Source of the DNA: a bacterium
GTDB taxonomy: Bacteria > Chlamydiota > Chlamydiia > Chlamydiales > 2-12-FULL-49-11
DNA: 21,064 nt
Direction: 5' to 3'
Assembly (NCBI GenBank): GCA_022600215.1
Contig: JAHZKV010000050.1
Span: 1-21,064, forward strand
Part shown: piece after piece, positions 14,408 to 21,064 of the stretch
Layout: each line of letters begins with the position of its first letter
Position numbering within the stretch: position 1 is the stretch's first letter
Made by a program: the position numbers and the translations under genes
Notes under the pieces: generated by a model
Databases searched by the model: none
Seen by the model: only the letters and a program-made list of their open reading frames with translations
Told to the model about the DNA's origin: nothing

Positions 14408-15379
14408 TTAAAAATCTAAGTCTAGTGAGATATTGAGTCCTTGCATGGAATAATTTCCATAATGTCCTGTTGGGGAGTAGTAAGGTAAGAAATGGTTGTG
14501 GAAGAAATAAGTTTGCAGCTCCCATGAGATCCCAATAGTAGTGATAAGATCCTTAAGGTAAAAACTTTTTCTTACTCCCAAATTGATATCCACCATTGGT
14601 TGTAATGCCATACCAATAATTTTGCGGTTGGTAATGATACGATCATCTTCATTGTATTGATCTCTTTCGATCATATACTGAGTGGCAGAGTGATGAGAGA
14701 GAAGAAGAGATGCTCCTCCTTCGGTAAAAAGGGAAAAGTTTCTTTTTATTGTCCAGGAAGCCTCGCCTCCTAGATAGGGACCTCCTCCATACCAATTTTG
14801 GGTAAAAGTAGATCTTTCCTGCATATCGGGATCACTTTTTGAATACCCTGCAAAATATATCTCTTGAAAATCCCATGCCGCTATTCCCCCTGCTTTGAAG
14901 CGAAGGATGAAGATATCTTTTTGGGAGATGTTTTTTTCGAAAAGGAAGAGTAGTTTGTTGAAGTAGTTTTCATAGTAGCTATCTAAGGTAGAAAAATACT
15001 CGCTCTCTTCTAAAAAAGGGGAGGAATAGTTGGTTGTTAGAGCTAAACCATAGCCTTTTGTAGTTTTTGGGTTAGAAAACCAGGCATATTGGAGTGTTAC
15101 ATCTAGCAATTTTGAATAGGTAGTTGCTCCTATCATTGCTTTAAATCCAGGCATTGGAGTGTTGGGCAACGAGTAGATATCTCCTTCAAAGGTTGCATTT
15201 CCTTTTGTGGTAAGGATATTTAGTCCTTCTGAATAGGGAGACCAATAAGTAAAGGAGGCAGCAGCTTTATATGGAAATTGATTAGTGGAAAGAGGGTATG
15301 TTGGACGTGGATCATCTGCTTGGAGAAAAGTTTTTAAGGTGATTAGAGAAAGTAGCAGGGTGAGTAATTTATACTTCAT
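14408..15379 (-). CDS. MOMP-like outer membrane porin, paralog 3
   Basis: A 323-residue porin, the shortest complete copy. The signal peptide is MKYKLLTLLLSLITLKTFLQA. A short linker containing NQFPYKAAAS leads to SFTYWSPYSEGLNI, then PGFKAMIGATTY with YAWFSNP, a diverged YFNKLLFLFEKN (usual FNRID), AAWDFQEIYF, NWYGGGPYLGGEAS (WWGIGP changed to WYGGGP), WELQTYFFHNHFLPYYSP and GNYSMQGLNISLDLDF. No cysteine is visible. The ten bases before the ATG are TTCTCCCACC on the coding strand, so there is no Shine-Dalgarno sequence, unlike its neighbours. A TTGATT promoter is just upstream. Confidence 0.88.
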   Translation of the reverse strand: MKYKLLTLLLSLITLKTFLQADDPRPTYPLSTNQFPYKAAASFTYWSPYSEGLNILTTKGNATFEGDIYSLPNTPMPGFKAMIGATTYSKLLDVTLQYAWFSNPKTTKGYGLALTTNYSSPFLEESEYFSTLDSYYENYFNKLLFLFEKNISQKDIFILRFKAGGIAAWDFQEIYFAGYSKSDPDMQERSTFTQNWYGGGPYLGGEASWTIKRNFSLFTEGGASLLLSHHSATQYMIERDQYNEDDRIITNRKIIGMALQPMVDINLGVRKSFYLKDLITTIGISWELQTYFFHNHFLPYYSPTGHYGNYSMQGLNISLDLDF

Positions 15380-15409
15380 GGTGGGAGAATTTTTTTTAAA
15401 CTATCATTT

Positions 15410-15438
15410 ACCATAGAAGAAATAGATAAGAAAATCAA
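15410..15438 (-). promoter_or_regulatory. candidate promoter of porin paralog 3
   Basis: On the - strand TTGATT (15433-15438), 17 bases, TATGGT (15410-15415). Both boxes are four or five of six. It lies directly after the terminator of paralog 4. Confidence 0.4.
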
Positions 15439-15445
15439 GCAAAAG

Positions 15446-15474
15446 AAAAAGCTAGAGCATTTGCTCTAGCTTTT
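15446..15474. terminator. intrinsic terminator of porin paralog 4 (bidirectional)
   Basis: GCTAGAGCA (15451-15459) and TGCTCTAGC (15462-15470) form a nine-pair stem with A-run on the left and T-run on the right. On the - strand it follows the 15501-16511 gene by about 30 bases and is followed by TTTTTCTTTT. Confidence 0.9.
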
Positions 15475-15500
15475 ACAGATTTTCAATAGAAAGTCTTTGA

Positions 15501-16511
15501 TTAGAAGTTTACTCTAACTCCTACTGTAAGACCTTGCATTGAGTAATCACCATTTACACCAACTGGTGAGTAGTAAGGTAAGAATCCGTTGTGGTTGAAG
15601 TAGGTTTGTAGTTCCCACGCCACGTCAATTCTTAGTGCCCAATCAGTCCAGTTAGAATCCCAACGAAGACCTAATTTAGCTTCCACCATTGGCTCAACGT
15701 TGTTAAAGTTGTCTGAATTATTGATTATGGTTGGTGATAAAGTAGTGCCATCCCAGGTACCAAGTCTTTGTCTAACATCGTGGTTAGATAGTAGCAAAGA
15801 TGCACCGGTAGAGATGAATAGACCCCAATCGTTGGTGAAGTAGAAAGTTGCTTCTGCACCAGCGTAAGGACCAATTCCCCACCAATCTTGGTGAAATCTA
15901 GCTCTTAGGTCTGTACCTTCAGTAGTAGTTGCATTGTAATCTAAATCTTGATAATCAAATGCACCTAAAAGACCGAGCCATGGACGGAATGCTAGGTAGT
16001 GTCCAGCATAAAAGCTTCTGTCAACCATTCCATCAATTCTGTTGAATTGGTTTTGGAATCTTGACTCTAGGCTAGAGTATCGTGGTGTTAATTCATCAAA
16101 TGTTGGAGTAAAATGCACAGTATTTTTTAGTTTATTTGTGCTAAATCCTGGAGATCTGTAAAACCAAGTGTACTCAAGCTGCACATTCCATGCATCATGT
16201 TGAGTGTTTGCTCCAAGCATCACTTTGAAACCACTAGCTCCATCTGTGCTTGGTGCTGCAGTGTTTCCTTGAGAAGCACTGCTTGTTCTTCCTTGGCCAA
16301 TTACCATTCCTGTTTGGTAAGGAACCCAGTAAGTGTAAGATGCGCCTACAAAGAAATCTAGTGACTCATCACCACCAGGATATTGTCCCGGAGGAACTGC
16401 GTGTTGCATATTGTGTTTGTGATCTTCTTTATTGTCGTATGCGTAAGCTGGTGCGAAGGTGCATGCAGCCAAAACAGACAATGAAAGCAACCTTCTTAGA
16501 TTTTTATTCAT
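15501..16511 (-). CDS. MOMP-like major porin candidate, paralog 4
   Basis: A 336-residue porin with the cleanest family features. The signal peptide runs to AYA (about residue 24), followed by a His-rich linker ending in HAVPPGQYP (37-45). Barrel blocks are SYTYWVPYQTGM (58-69), SGFKVMLGANTQHDAW, YTWFYRSPGF, RFQNQFNRIDGMVDRSFYAG, RPWLGLLGAFDYQDL, WWGIGPYAGAEATFYF, VEPMVEAKLGL, WELQTYFNHNGFLPYYSPVG and GDYSMQGLTVGVRVNF. The only Cys is in the signal peptide, so the mature porin is cysteine-free, unlike the disulfide-linked MOMP of Chlamydia. AGGGAG precedes the start. It is flanked by its own strong promoter and terminator, so it is a monocistron, probably highly expressed. Confidence 0.93.
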   Translation of the reverse strand: MNKNLRRLLSLSVLAACTFAPAYAYDNKEDHKHNMQHAVPPGQYPGGDESLDFFVGASYTYWVPYQTGMVIGQGRTSSASQGNTAAPSTDGASGFKVMLGANTQHDAWNVQLEYTWFYRSPGFSTNKLKNTVHFTPTFDELTPRYSSLESRFQNQFNRIDGMVDRSFYAGHYLAFRPWLGLLGAFDYQDLDYNATTTEGTDLRARFHQDWWGIGPYAGAEATFYFTNDWGLFISTGASLLLSNHDVRQRLGTWDGTTLSPTIINNSDNFNNVEPMVEAKLGLRWDSNWTDWALRIDVAWELQTYFNHNGFLPYYSPVGVNGDYSMQGLTVGVRVNF

Positions 16512-16580
16512 GTTTTTTGTCTCCCTTTAGTTTTTGAGTGTTTATTAAACTCTCGAATTTAATTTTTAGCTTTTGCTACA

Positions 16581-16609
16581 AGAGTATCTTTCCTTTCGAA
16601 AAGTGTCAA
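16581..16609 (-). promoter_or_regulatory. promoter of porin paralog 4
   Basis: On the - strand a perfect TTGACA (16604-16609), 17 bases, TACTCT (16581-16586). The context GGTTGACA-N-TTTT is shared with the promoter of paralog 5. The predicted leader is about 63 bases. The rest of the 274-base gap (about 16620-16738) is AT-rich with no ORF or RNA I can support. Confidence 0.6.
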
Positions 16610-16733
16610 CCGATTTTTTTTCTATATGTTTGTAAAGTCTTCTTATAGTCGCTATCAATCAGGCTTTAAGTCTATTATGGTTTTAGAAAAAATTTATCTT
16701 TCAGGTAAAATTTATGTGAAATATATCAAAACA

Positions 16734-16768
16734 AAAAAAAAGCTAGGAAATTTTCCTAGCTTTTTTTG
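16734..16768. terminator. intrinsic terminator of porin paralog 5 (bidirectional)
   Basis: AGCTAGGAAA (16741-16750) and TTTCCTAGCT (16752-16761) pair perfectly, with a long A-run on the left and T-run on the right. On the - strand it ends transcription of the 16786-17802 gene 18 bases after the stop. Confidence 0.9.
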
Positions 16769-16785
16769 TAGATGCAATCTTCTTA

Positions 16786-17802
16786 TTAGAAGCTTACTCT
16801 TGCAGATACAGTTAGACCTTGCATGGAGTAGTTTCCAGCGATTCCTACACCTGAGTAGTAACCTTGGAACGGGTTGTGGTCGAAATAGGTTTGTAGTTCC
16901 CAACCAATGTCAAGAGCTAGTCCCCAATCTGTCCAATTTCCTTCCCAACATATACTAAGGCCAACTTCTAGCATTGGCTCAACGCCCCAGTAAAGAGCTA
17001 GGCTGTTATTAACAGCTTCACTAGTTTGACTAGAGGTAACGGTAAAGTTTTTATATCTAGCTTTATGCTCTGCATATAACATGGATAGACCTGAATATAC
17101 ACGTAGTCCCCAATCTGGAGCAAAGTAGTAAGTTGCCTCTGTTCCTCCATAAGGACCAATTCCCCACCAGTTTTGTGACATATGAAAACCATCATAGCTT
17201 CCATCACCTACACTATGAGTTCCTACATAAACAAGGTGCTGCTCTTCAAATGCTGCAAGAAGACCCATCCATGGACGTATAGCTAGATAGTGTCCAGCAA
17301 AGAAAGCACGATCCACAGAAGCATGAATTCTATTGAATTGGTTGCCAAATTGTGAATTGATGCTGCTGTAGGTTACCGAGTCATTATTGAACGTAGCAGT
17401 GTAAGTTACGTTGTCTATTAAAGTGTTTGCACGAAGGTTTGTTGGGTTATAAAACCAAGTGTAGCCAAGATGTGCTACCCAACCATCATGGTAGCAATTA
17501 GTAGATCCAAACACTTTGAAACCACTTTGAGCTGAAACTGCAGGGGTGATAGTATCACCTGCAACGGTAGTATTGTTTCCGCCAACAGCAAGGATCATTC
17601 CTTCTTGGTATGGCACCCAATAAGTATATGCTGCGCCAATGGAGAAGTTTCTTGTTCCTTCTTCATTTGGGTATTGTGCCGGTGGTACTGGATGTTGAGT
17701 TTTTCCTTTCTTTTCATTATTGCTTTCTGCTGCGTGTAGATTTACTGCACATGTGCTTCCTGCAAATAGGAATAATGTAAATAATCTTCTAAGATTTTTC
17801 AT
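16786..17802 (-). CDS. MOMP-like major porin candidate, paralog 5
   Basis: A 338-residue porin from ATG 17802, whose N-terminus MKNLRRLF matches MNKNLRRLL of paralog 4. AGGGAG and TAGGA lie upstream. The ATG at 17832 would add a Lys-rich decapeptide and is less likely. The signal peptide ends near NLHA (24). The linker ends in HPVPPAQYP (37-45), the same position as in paralog 4. Barrel blocks are AYTYWVPYQEGM, SGFKVFGSTNCYHDGW, YTWFYNP, FGNQFNRIHASVDRAFFAG, RPWMGLLAAFE, WWGIGPYGGTEATYYF, WGVEPMLEVGL, WELQTYFDHNPFQGYYSGVG and GNYSMQGLTVSARVSF. Two Cys occur in the mature protein. It has its own promoter and terminator. It is the closest sister of paralog 4. Confidence 0.92.
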   Translation of the reverse strand: MKNLRRLFTLFLFAGSTCAVNLHAAESNNEKKGKTQHPVPPAQYPNEEGTRNFSIGAAYTYWVPYQEGMILAVGGNNTTVAGDTITPAVSAQSGFKVFGSTNCYHDGWVAHLGYTWFYNPTNLRANTLIDNVTYTATFNNDSVTYSSINSQFGNQFNRIHASVDRAFFAGHYLAIRPWMGLLAAFEEQHLVYVGTHSVGDGSYDGFHMSQNWWGIGPYGGTEATYYFAPDWGLRVYSGLSMLYAEHKARYKNFTVTSSQTSEAVNNSLALYWGVEPMLEVGLSICWEGNWTDWGLALDIGWELQTYFDHNPFQGYYSGVGIAGNYSMQGLTVSARVSF

Positions 17803-17859
17803 TCCTAATTTTCTCCCTTTTTTAAGTTTCATAATTCTTTTAGTTAAAAGATATACTCC

Positions 17860-17888
17860 AGATTACGCCCCTTGTAAAAAACTGTCAA
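17860..17888 (-). promoter_or_regulatory. promoter of porin paralog 5
   Basis: On the - strand a perfect TTGACA (17883-17888), 17 bases, TAATCT (17860-17865). The flank CTGGTTGACAGTTTT closely matches those at 16604 and 20115. Confidence 0.65.
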
Positions 17889-17928
17889 CCAGTTTCTTAA
17901 AACTATACAAAGATAAATTAAGATTGGA

Positions 17929-18933
17929 TTAAAATCCAAACTCTAGCGTAGTGGTTAGTCCTTGCATAGATAAATCTCCTGAAATACCTGTGGGAGAGAA
18001 ATACTTTGGAATAAAAGTATGAGAAAAGTAGTGAGAAAGTTGCCAGCCTACCGCAAAAGAAACAGACCAATAGGGGTACATTTTTTCTATTTTTATACCT
18101 AAAGAGGATCGAAAGTTTGGCTCCACTTGGTTGAAAGTGTAGGAGGAGTTATTGATGGCATTGGGATCGTTTAAAGCCGCATTTTCATAAGAGAAATTTT
18201 TATTTCTATTATGGTGGTTTGCAAGAAAGATGGAGGCGTCAAAGTTAATGCAAAGAAAAAGCGGATCGATAAGGCATAAACAGATTTCAAGGGCAGCAGA
18301 CGGGCCAATACCAAACCATTCTTGCTTAAAATTTCCCTTTTGAACTTCAGAGAGAGTTGTTTGAGCAAAGTAATCTAGAATACTAAGATCCCAAGCTCCG
18401 CTTAATCCTATCTTAGGAGAGATATGCATAAAATAACCAATATAGGATGGACGAAATAGGTTTAGGTCTACGCGATTAAAGATAATTTCATAACGGGAGT
18501 TTAGTTGAGAATAGGCTGGCAGGCTATCTGCAAAGTTGGGGGAGTAGGAATGGGGCTCAGAAAGCTTGTTATTTTCCATTCCAGGGGAATAAAGTAGGTA
18601 AAAGTAGGCGGCTGATGCTAACCAGCCATCTTTTTCTGCGCTTCCTCGCACTTCAAGAGTGTAACCATTGGCACCAGAGAGAATTGGTCGTGCAATGCTA
18701 CGCTTTGCTAAAAGAGCCGTCCTTTGCCAGGCTATATTCACATTTTCTGTGTAGATGTTTTGATACAAATACCCAGCTTTCACAAAAATGGTAGGTGCAT
18801 CTTTGTGGCGATAGTATTGTGGGCAAAAAGTACCTTTTCTCCTTGTGTTGGGCTCCTTTTCCTCACCAAAAAGAGGGGAAAGGGTGGTGAATAGGAGTAA
18901 AGGAACAAGGAGCATTTTATATGAATGGATCAT
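17929..18933 (-). CDS. MOMP-like outer membrane porin, paralog 6 (divergent)
   Basis: A 334-residue porin from ATG 18933, nine bases after GGAG (18943-18946); ATG 18942 sits directly against that site. The signal peptide is MIHSYKMLLVPLLLFTTLSPLFG. The linker has CPQYY in place of PPxQYP. Family blocks are weaker: GYLYQNIYTENVNIA, NGYTLEVRGSAEKDGW, FNRVDLNLFRPSYIG, SPKIGLSGAWDL, EWFGIGPSAALEICLCL, VEPNFRSSLGI, WQLSHYFSHTFIPKYFSPTG and GDLSMQGLTTTLEFGF. WWGIGP is WFGIGP here. Four Cys are present. No promoter of the TTGAC type is found before it and no hairpin after it. It looks like an older or more relaxed duplicate but has no frame damage. Confidence 0.88.
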   Translation of the reverse strand: MIHSYKMLLVPLLLFTTLSPLFGEEKEPNTRRKGTFCPQYYRHKDAPTIFVKAGYLYQNIYTENVNIAWQRTALLAKRSIARPILSGANGYTLEVRGSAEKDGWLASAAYFYLLYSPGMENNKLSEPHSYSPNFADSLPAYSQLNSRYEIIFNRVDLNLFRPSYIGYFMHISPKIGLSGAWDLSILDYFAQTTLSEVQKGNFKQEWFGIGPSAALEICLCLIDPLFLCINFDASIFLANHHNRNKNFSYENAALNDPNAINNSSYTFNQVEPNFRSSLGIKIEKMYPYWSVSFAVGWQLSHYFSHTFIPKYFSPTGISGDLSMQGLTTTLEFGF

Positions 18934-19049
18934 GTGGAGCATCTCCTTTGTTCTTTCCTTTTCCTGCTCTCCTAGGATACTTTTTCCAGAGCCTACTTTT
19001 GGTGAGTTGAATCAAAGATCATTTAAAAATAGGTGTTTTAGAGTGTCTC

Positions 19050-20054
19050 TTAGAAGTTTAATTCTGCTTTGACTGTTAGACCTTGCATAGAATAATCTCC
19101 ACGAACTCCGGTTGGAGAGTACGCTTTGATAAATCCATTGTGGCTGAAATATGTTTGTAGTTCCCAGCCCACTCTGACACCAAGGAAGACATCCTCGTAA
19201 TCTTTTTCCCATGAAAGTCCAAGACTTGTTTCGATCATTGGCTCACAAGTATAGAAGGTGAAATTATAGTTATTTACTAAGGTAGTTACCTCATTTACAC
19301 TAGATACACGAGTCATACTGGACTTCACATGATGGGAAGAAATTAGGATTGCTCCTCCTGCTCCAAAATAGAGACCAAAGTTATTGTCTAAATAGAAGAT
19401 CCCTTGCATTCCTCCATATGGACCAATTCCCCACCAATCTTGCTTCATGTTGGCTGTTTGTCTAACAAGACCATCAGAAGAGGTCCCTGCTATAAAGTTT
19501 AAGTTTTGGTAATCCCAAGCACCTAATGCTCCTCCAAATGGTCGATATGCTACGTAGTGACCTATATATTGAGGTCTAGAAATAGTTGCATCAATTCGGT
19601 TGAAAAAGGTTTTAAATTTTGATTGTACAGAATTGTAGGTGCTTACGCCAGAATCAAAAGTGGGCACATAAACAGCACCATTTGTTAGAGTGTTGGTGTT
19701 TAGGCTAGGGTTGTGATAGTACCAGGTATAAGTTGTTGCTCCAATCCAGCCGTCATGTTCAAAGTTTTGTTCCATTGCAACTTTAAATCCACTTGCTGCT
19801 TGGGTATAGGGTTGAACAACTGATCCAGCAGCATCAGATGAGCTTTGACCTACTGCAATATTCATCCCAGTTTGGTAGGGTTGCCAAAGAATATAGGATG
19901 CACTTACAAAAGCATGTAAGTCGTTTTGTCCTCCAGGAAATTGAGCAGGTGGGATGGCATGGCAGCCACTTGTTTCTGTTGCAGCGACTTTTGAAAGGAA
20001 GCAGCTAGTTGCAAGAGTTAGTGAGAGTATAGTTTTTACAGAACGAGAAATCAT
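19050..20054 (-). CDS. MOMP-like major porin candidate, paralog 7
   Basis: A 334-residue porin. The signal peptide is MISRSVKTILSLTLATSCFL.. with cleavage near VAA-T (25). The mature protein begins TETSGCHAIPPAQFPGG, with HAIPPAQFP at 32-40. Blocks are ASYILWQPYQTGMNIAVG, SGFKVAMEQNFEHDGW, YTWYYHNP, FFNRIDATISRPQYIGHYV, RPFGGALGAWDYQNL, WWGIGPYGGMQGIFYL, CEPMIETSLGL, WELQTYFSHNGFIKAYSPTG and GDYSMQGLTVKAELNF. Cys are at the mature N-terminus and in CEPM. AGGGAAG precedes the start by five bases. It has the best -35/-10 pair of the array. Together with paralogs 4 and 5 it forms the most conserved trio. Confidence 0.92.
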   Translation of the reverse strand: MISRSVKTILSLTLATSCFLSKVAATETSGCHAIPPAQFPGGQNDLHAFVSASYILWQPYQTGMNIAVGQSSSDAAGSVVQPYTQAASGFKVAMEQNFEHDGWIGATTYTWYYHNPSLNTNTLTNGAVYVPTFDSGVSTYNSVQSKFKTFFNRIDATISRPQYIGHYVAYRPFGGALGAWDYQNLNFIAGTSSDGLVRQTANMKQDWWGIGPYGGMQGIFYLDNNFGLYFGAGGAILISSHHVKSSMTRVSSVNEVTTLVNNYNFTFYTCEPMIETSLGLSWEKDYEDVFLGVRVGWELQTYFSHNGFIKAYSPTGVRGDYSMQGLTVKAELNF

Positions 20055-20090
20055 TGCACTTCCCTGGTTTAAGTTTAAAAATGTTTCTTG

Positions 20091-20120
20091 ATCATACTGA
20101 TATTTTTACAAAACTGTCAA
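20091..20120 (-). promoter_or_regulatory. promoter of porin paralog 7
   Basis: On the - strand a perfect TTGACA (20115-20120), 18 bases, TATGAT (20091-20096, five of six). The flank CTGATTGACAGTTTT matches those of paralogs 4 and 5. The leader is about 30 bases. Confidence 0.65.
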
Positions 20121-20189
20121 TCAGAAAAAACAGGATAGGTAATTTTTTAGACTCTAGAATAGTTCATTTGAGCTTTAAGGCGTAAATAG

Positions 20190-21064
20190 TTAAAAACTAT
20201 AGTCTATTCCTACCGTCATCCCTTCCATGGAATAGCTTCCGTAGATGCCAACAGGGGAGTAGTATGCTTGAAATCCGTTATGAGAAAGATAAGTCTGCAC
20301 TTGCCAGCCAAGGTTAATTTGAAGGCTACTTTTATTAAAAACCCAAAGGCTTTTTACCCCTACCATCACTTCAAACATAGGTTCTATGTTAAAAAAGCTG
20401 GTAGCAGAATTTTCTTCTGGTTCGTCTACTTCTGTGCCATCTTCATCAAAGTCTCCTATATGTTGGGTAACCTTGTGATAGCAGCGCAGTAGCCCTGCTC
20501 CTGTGCGTAGGTAGAAAGCAAAAGGGGTAGCAAGATAGAAGTTACATTCTACTTGTCCATATGGTCCAAGTGCCCACCAGTGTTGATTGAAGCTATATTT
20601 TCTTGTAACAATCGGGTCACTTTCATCAATTTGCATATCGAAGAATAGTAGCTCTTTTGACCAAGCTCCAAGTAGGCCGCCGTGCGGGATAATCTCAAAA
20701 TATTGTCCAACAAAATAAGGGCGAGAAATAGTCCCTTTAAGAGATTGAAAGCGATTATTAAATTTGGAGTCAATAGCATCAGAGTCAAGAGTTTCTACTG
20801 TATAGGGCGAGTTGTAGGGGATGGATGTCTTTAGCTTCTCTTTTTTAGTGGAAGGGAAGTTGTAGAAAAAAGTGTATTTTACGGAAAGAGCAAAGTCATC
20901 ATGATAGGTATTCCATTTTCCTCCCGCGATAAAGCCACTACGTAGAGGATTTTGCGTTCGTAAAATATTTCCTACTTCTACGCCATCTCCAAGAGAATAA
21001 GCAATCGAGGAGCCTTCTACAAATGGAGCCCAAAGGGTGTAGTATGCGGAAAGTTCTAGAGGGA
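20190..21064 (-). CDS. MOMP-like outer membrane porin, paralog 8 (5' end outside window)
   Basis: The frame is open from the stop at 20190 to the right edge. The apparent ATG at 20636 is internal; the same frame continues upstream without a stop for over 140 codons. Family blocks in order are AYYTLWAPFVEGSSIAYSLG, SGFIAGGKWNTYHDD with YTFFYNFP, FNNRFQSLKGTISRPYFVG, GGLLGAWSKELLFF, HWWALGPYGQVECNFYL, NIEPMFEVMVGV, WQVQTYLSHNGFQAYYSPVG and GSYSMEGMTVGIDYSF. WWGIGP is WWALGP and SMQGLT is SMEGMT, so it is a diverged copy. The signal peptide and start lie beyond the window. No clear terminator follows it before the promoter of paralog 7. Confidence 0.9.
   Translation of the reverse strand, partial: PLELSAYYTLWAPFVEGSSIAYSLGDGVEVGNILRTQNPLRSGFIAGGKWNTYHDDFALSVKYTFFYNFPSTKKEKLKTSIPYNSPYTVETLDSDAIDSKFNNRFQSLKGTISRPYFVGQYFEIIPHGGLLGAWSKELLFFDMQIDESDPIVTRKYSFNQHWWALGPYGQVECNFYLATPFAFYLRTGAGLLRCYHKVTQHIGDFDEDGTEVDEPEENSATSFFNIEPMFEVMVGVKSLWVFNKSSLQINLGWQVQTYLSHNGFQAYYSPVGIYGSYSMEGMTVGIDYSF

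Noticed and set aside
17803..17832. Upstream ATG for porin paralog 5
   Set aside because: The Lys-rich decapeptide is absent from the paralogs; ATG 17802 aligns with the start of paralog 4 and follows AGGGAG.
20190..20636. The last porin as a truncated 148-residue pseudogene
   Set aside because: Reading the same frame upstream of the ATG at 20636 by hand gives no stop to the window edge and recovers the expected family blocks, so it is an intact gene cut by the window.
1..21064. CRISPR array, tRNA or rRNA genes, insertion sequences, attachment sites
   Set aside because: I searched by eye for direct repeats, cloverleaf-like segments, transposase motifs and terminal repeats and found none that could be supported.

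Overview
The window looks like a chromosomal segment of a Chlamydiae-phylum bacterium, most plausibly an environmental lineage such as the Simkania/Rhabdochlamydia group. The base composition is AT-rich. The suf genes run sufB-sufC-sufD-sufS, as in chlamydiae. The right half is a tandem array of MOMP-like porins of the Lpg1974/Legionella_OMP type, a family known to be expanded in Simkania-like organisms. The assignment is inferred from gene content alone; no rRNA or other phylogenetic marker is present.

Left part (1-3064). Two short, very basic, exported or membrane-anchored proteins of unknown function overlap on the + strand and share a weak motif. On the - strand lie a CPBP-family membrane protease and, upstream of it, a GT10 (alpha-1,3-fucosyltransferase-type) glycosyltransferase with an N-terminal signal-like segment. 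An inverted-repeat-rich divergent promoter region (about 3065-3159) separates the glycosyltransferase from the next block.

Sugar block (3160-6170, + strand). rmlC, rmlD and rmlB (three of the four dTDP-L-rhamnose enzymes; rmlA is not here) are translationally coupled to a KdsB-like CMP-sugar synthetase with non-canonical active-site motifs. With the adjacent glycosyltransferase this suggests a surface-glycan locus.

Iron-sulfur block (6332-10781, + strand). sufBCDS is a tightly coupled operon with a near-consensus promoter. One dyad overlaps its -35 region and a second runs from the -10 to the start codon. Two very short hydrophobic ORFs follow sufS and precede a perfect bidirectional terminator at 11011-11042.

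Outer-membrane block (11063 to the right edge, all - strand). An unrelated secreted or beta-barrel-like protein is followed by eight consecutive MOMP-like paralogs, seven complete and one running off the right edge. All share a C-terminal strand resembling YSMQGLTV that ends in Phe, as expected of BamA substrates. Most have their own promoter with a TTGAC-type -35 about 17 bp from a looser -10, and two end in strong hairpin terminators. They therefore look like individually tuned porin genes rather than one operon. Three of them (15501-16511, 16786-17802, 19050-20054) carry the strongest -35 boxes and a shared HxxPPxQ[Y/F]P motif at the mature N-terminus; these are the best candidates for the abundant porins.
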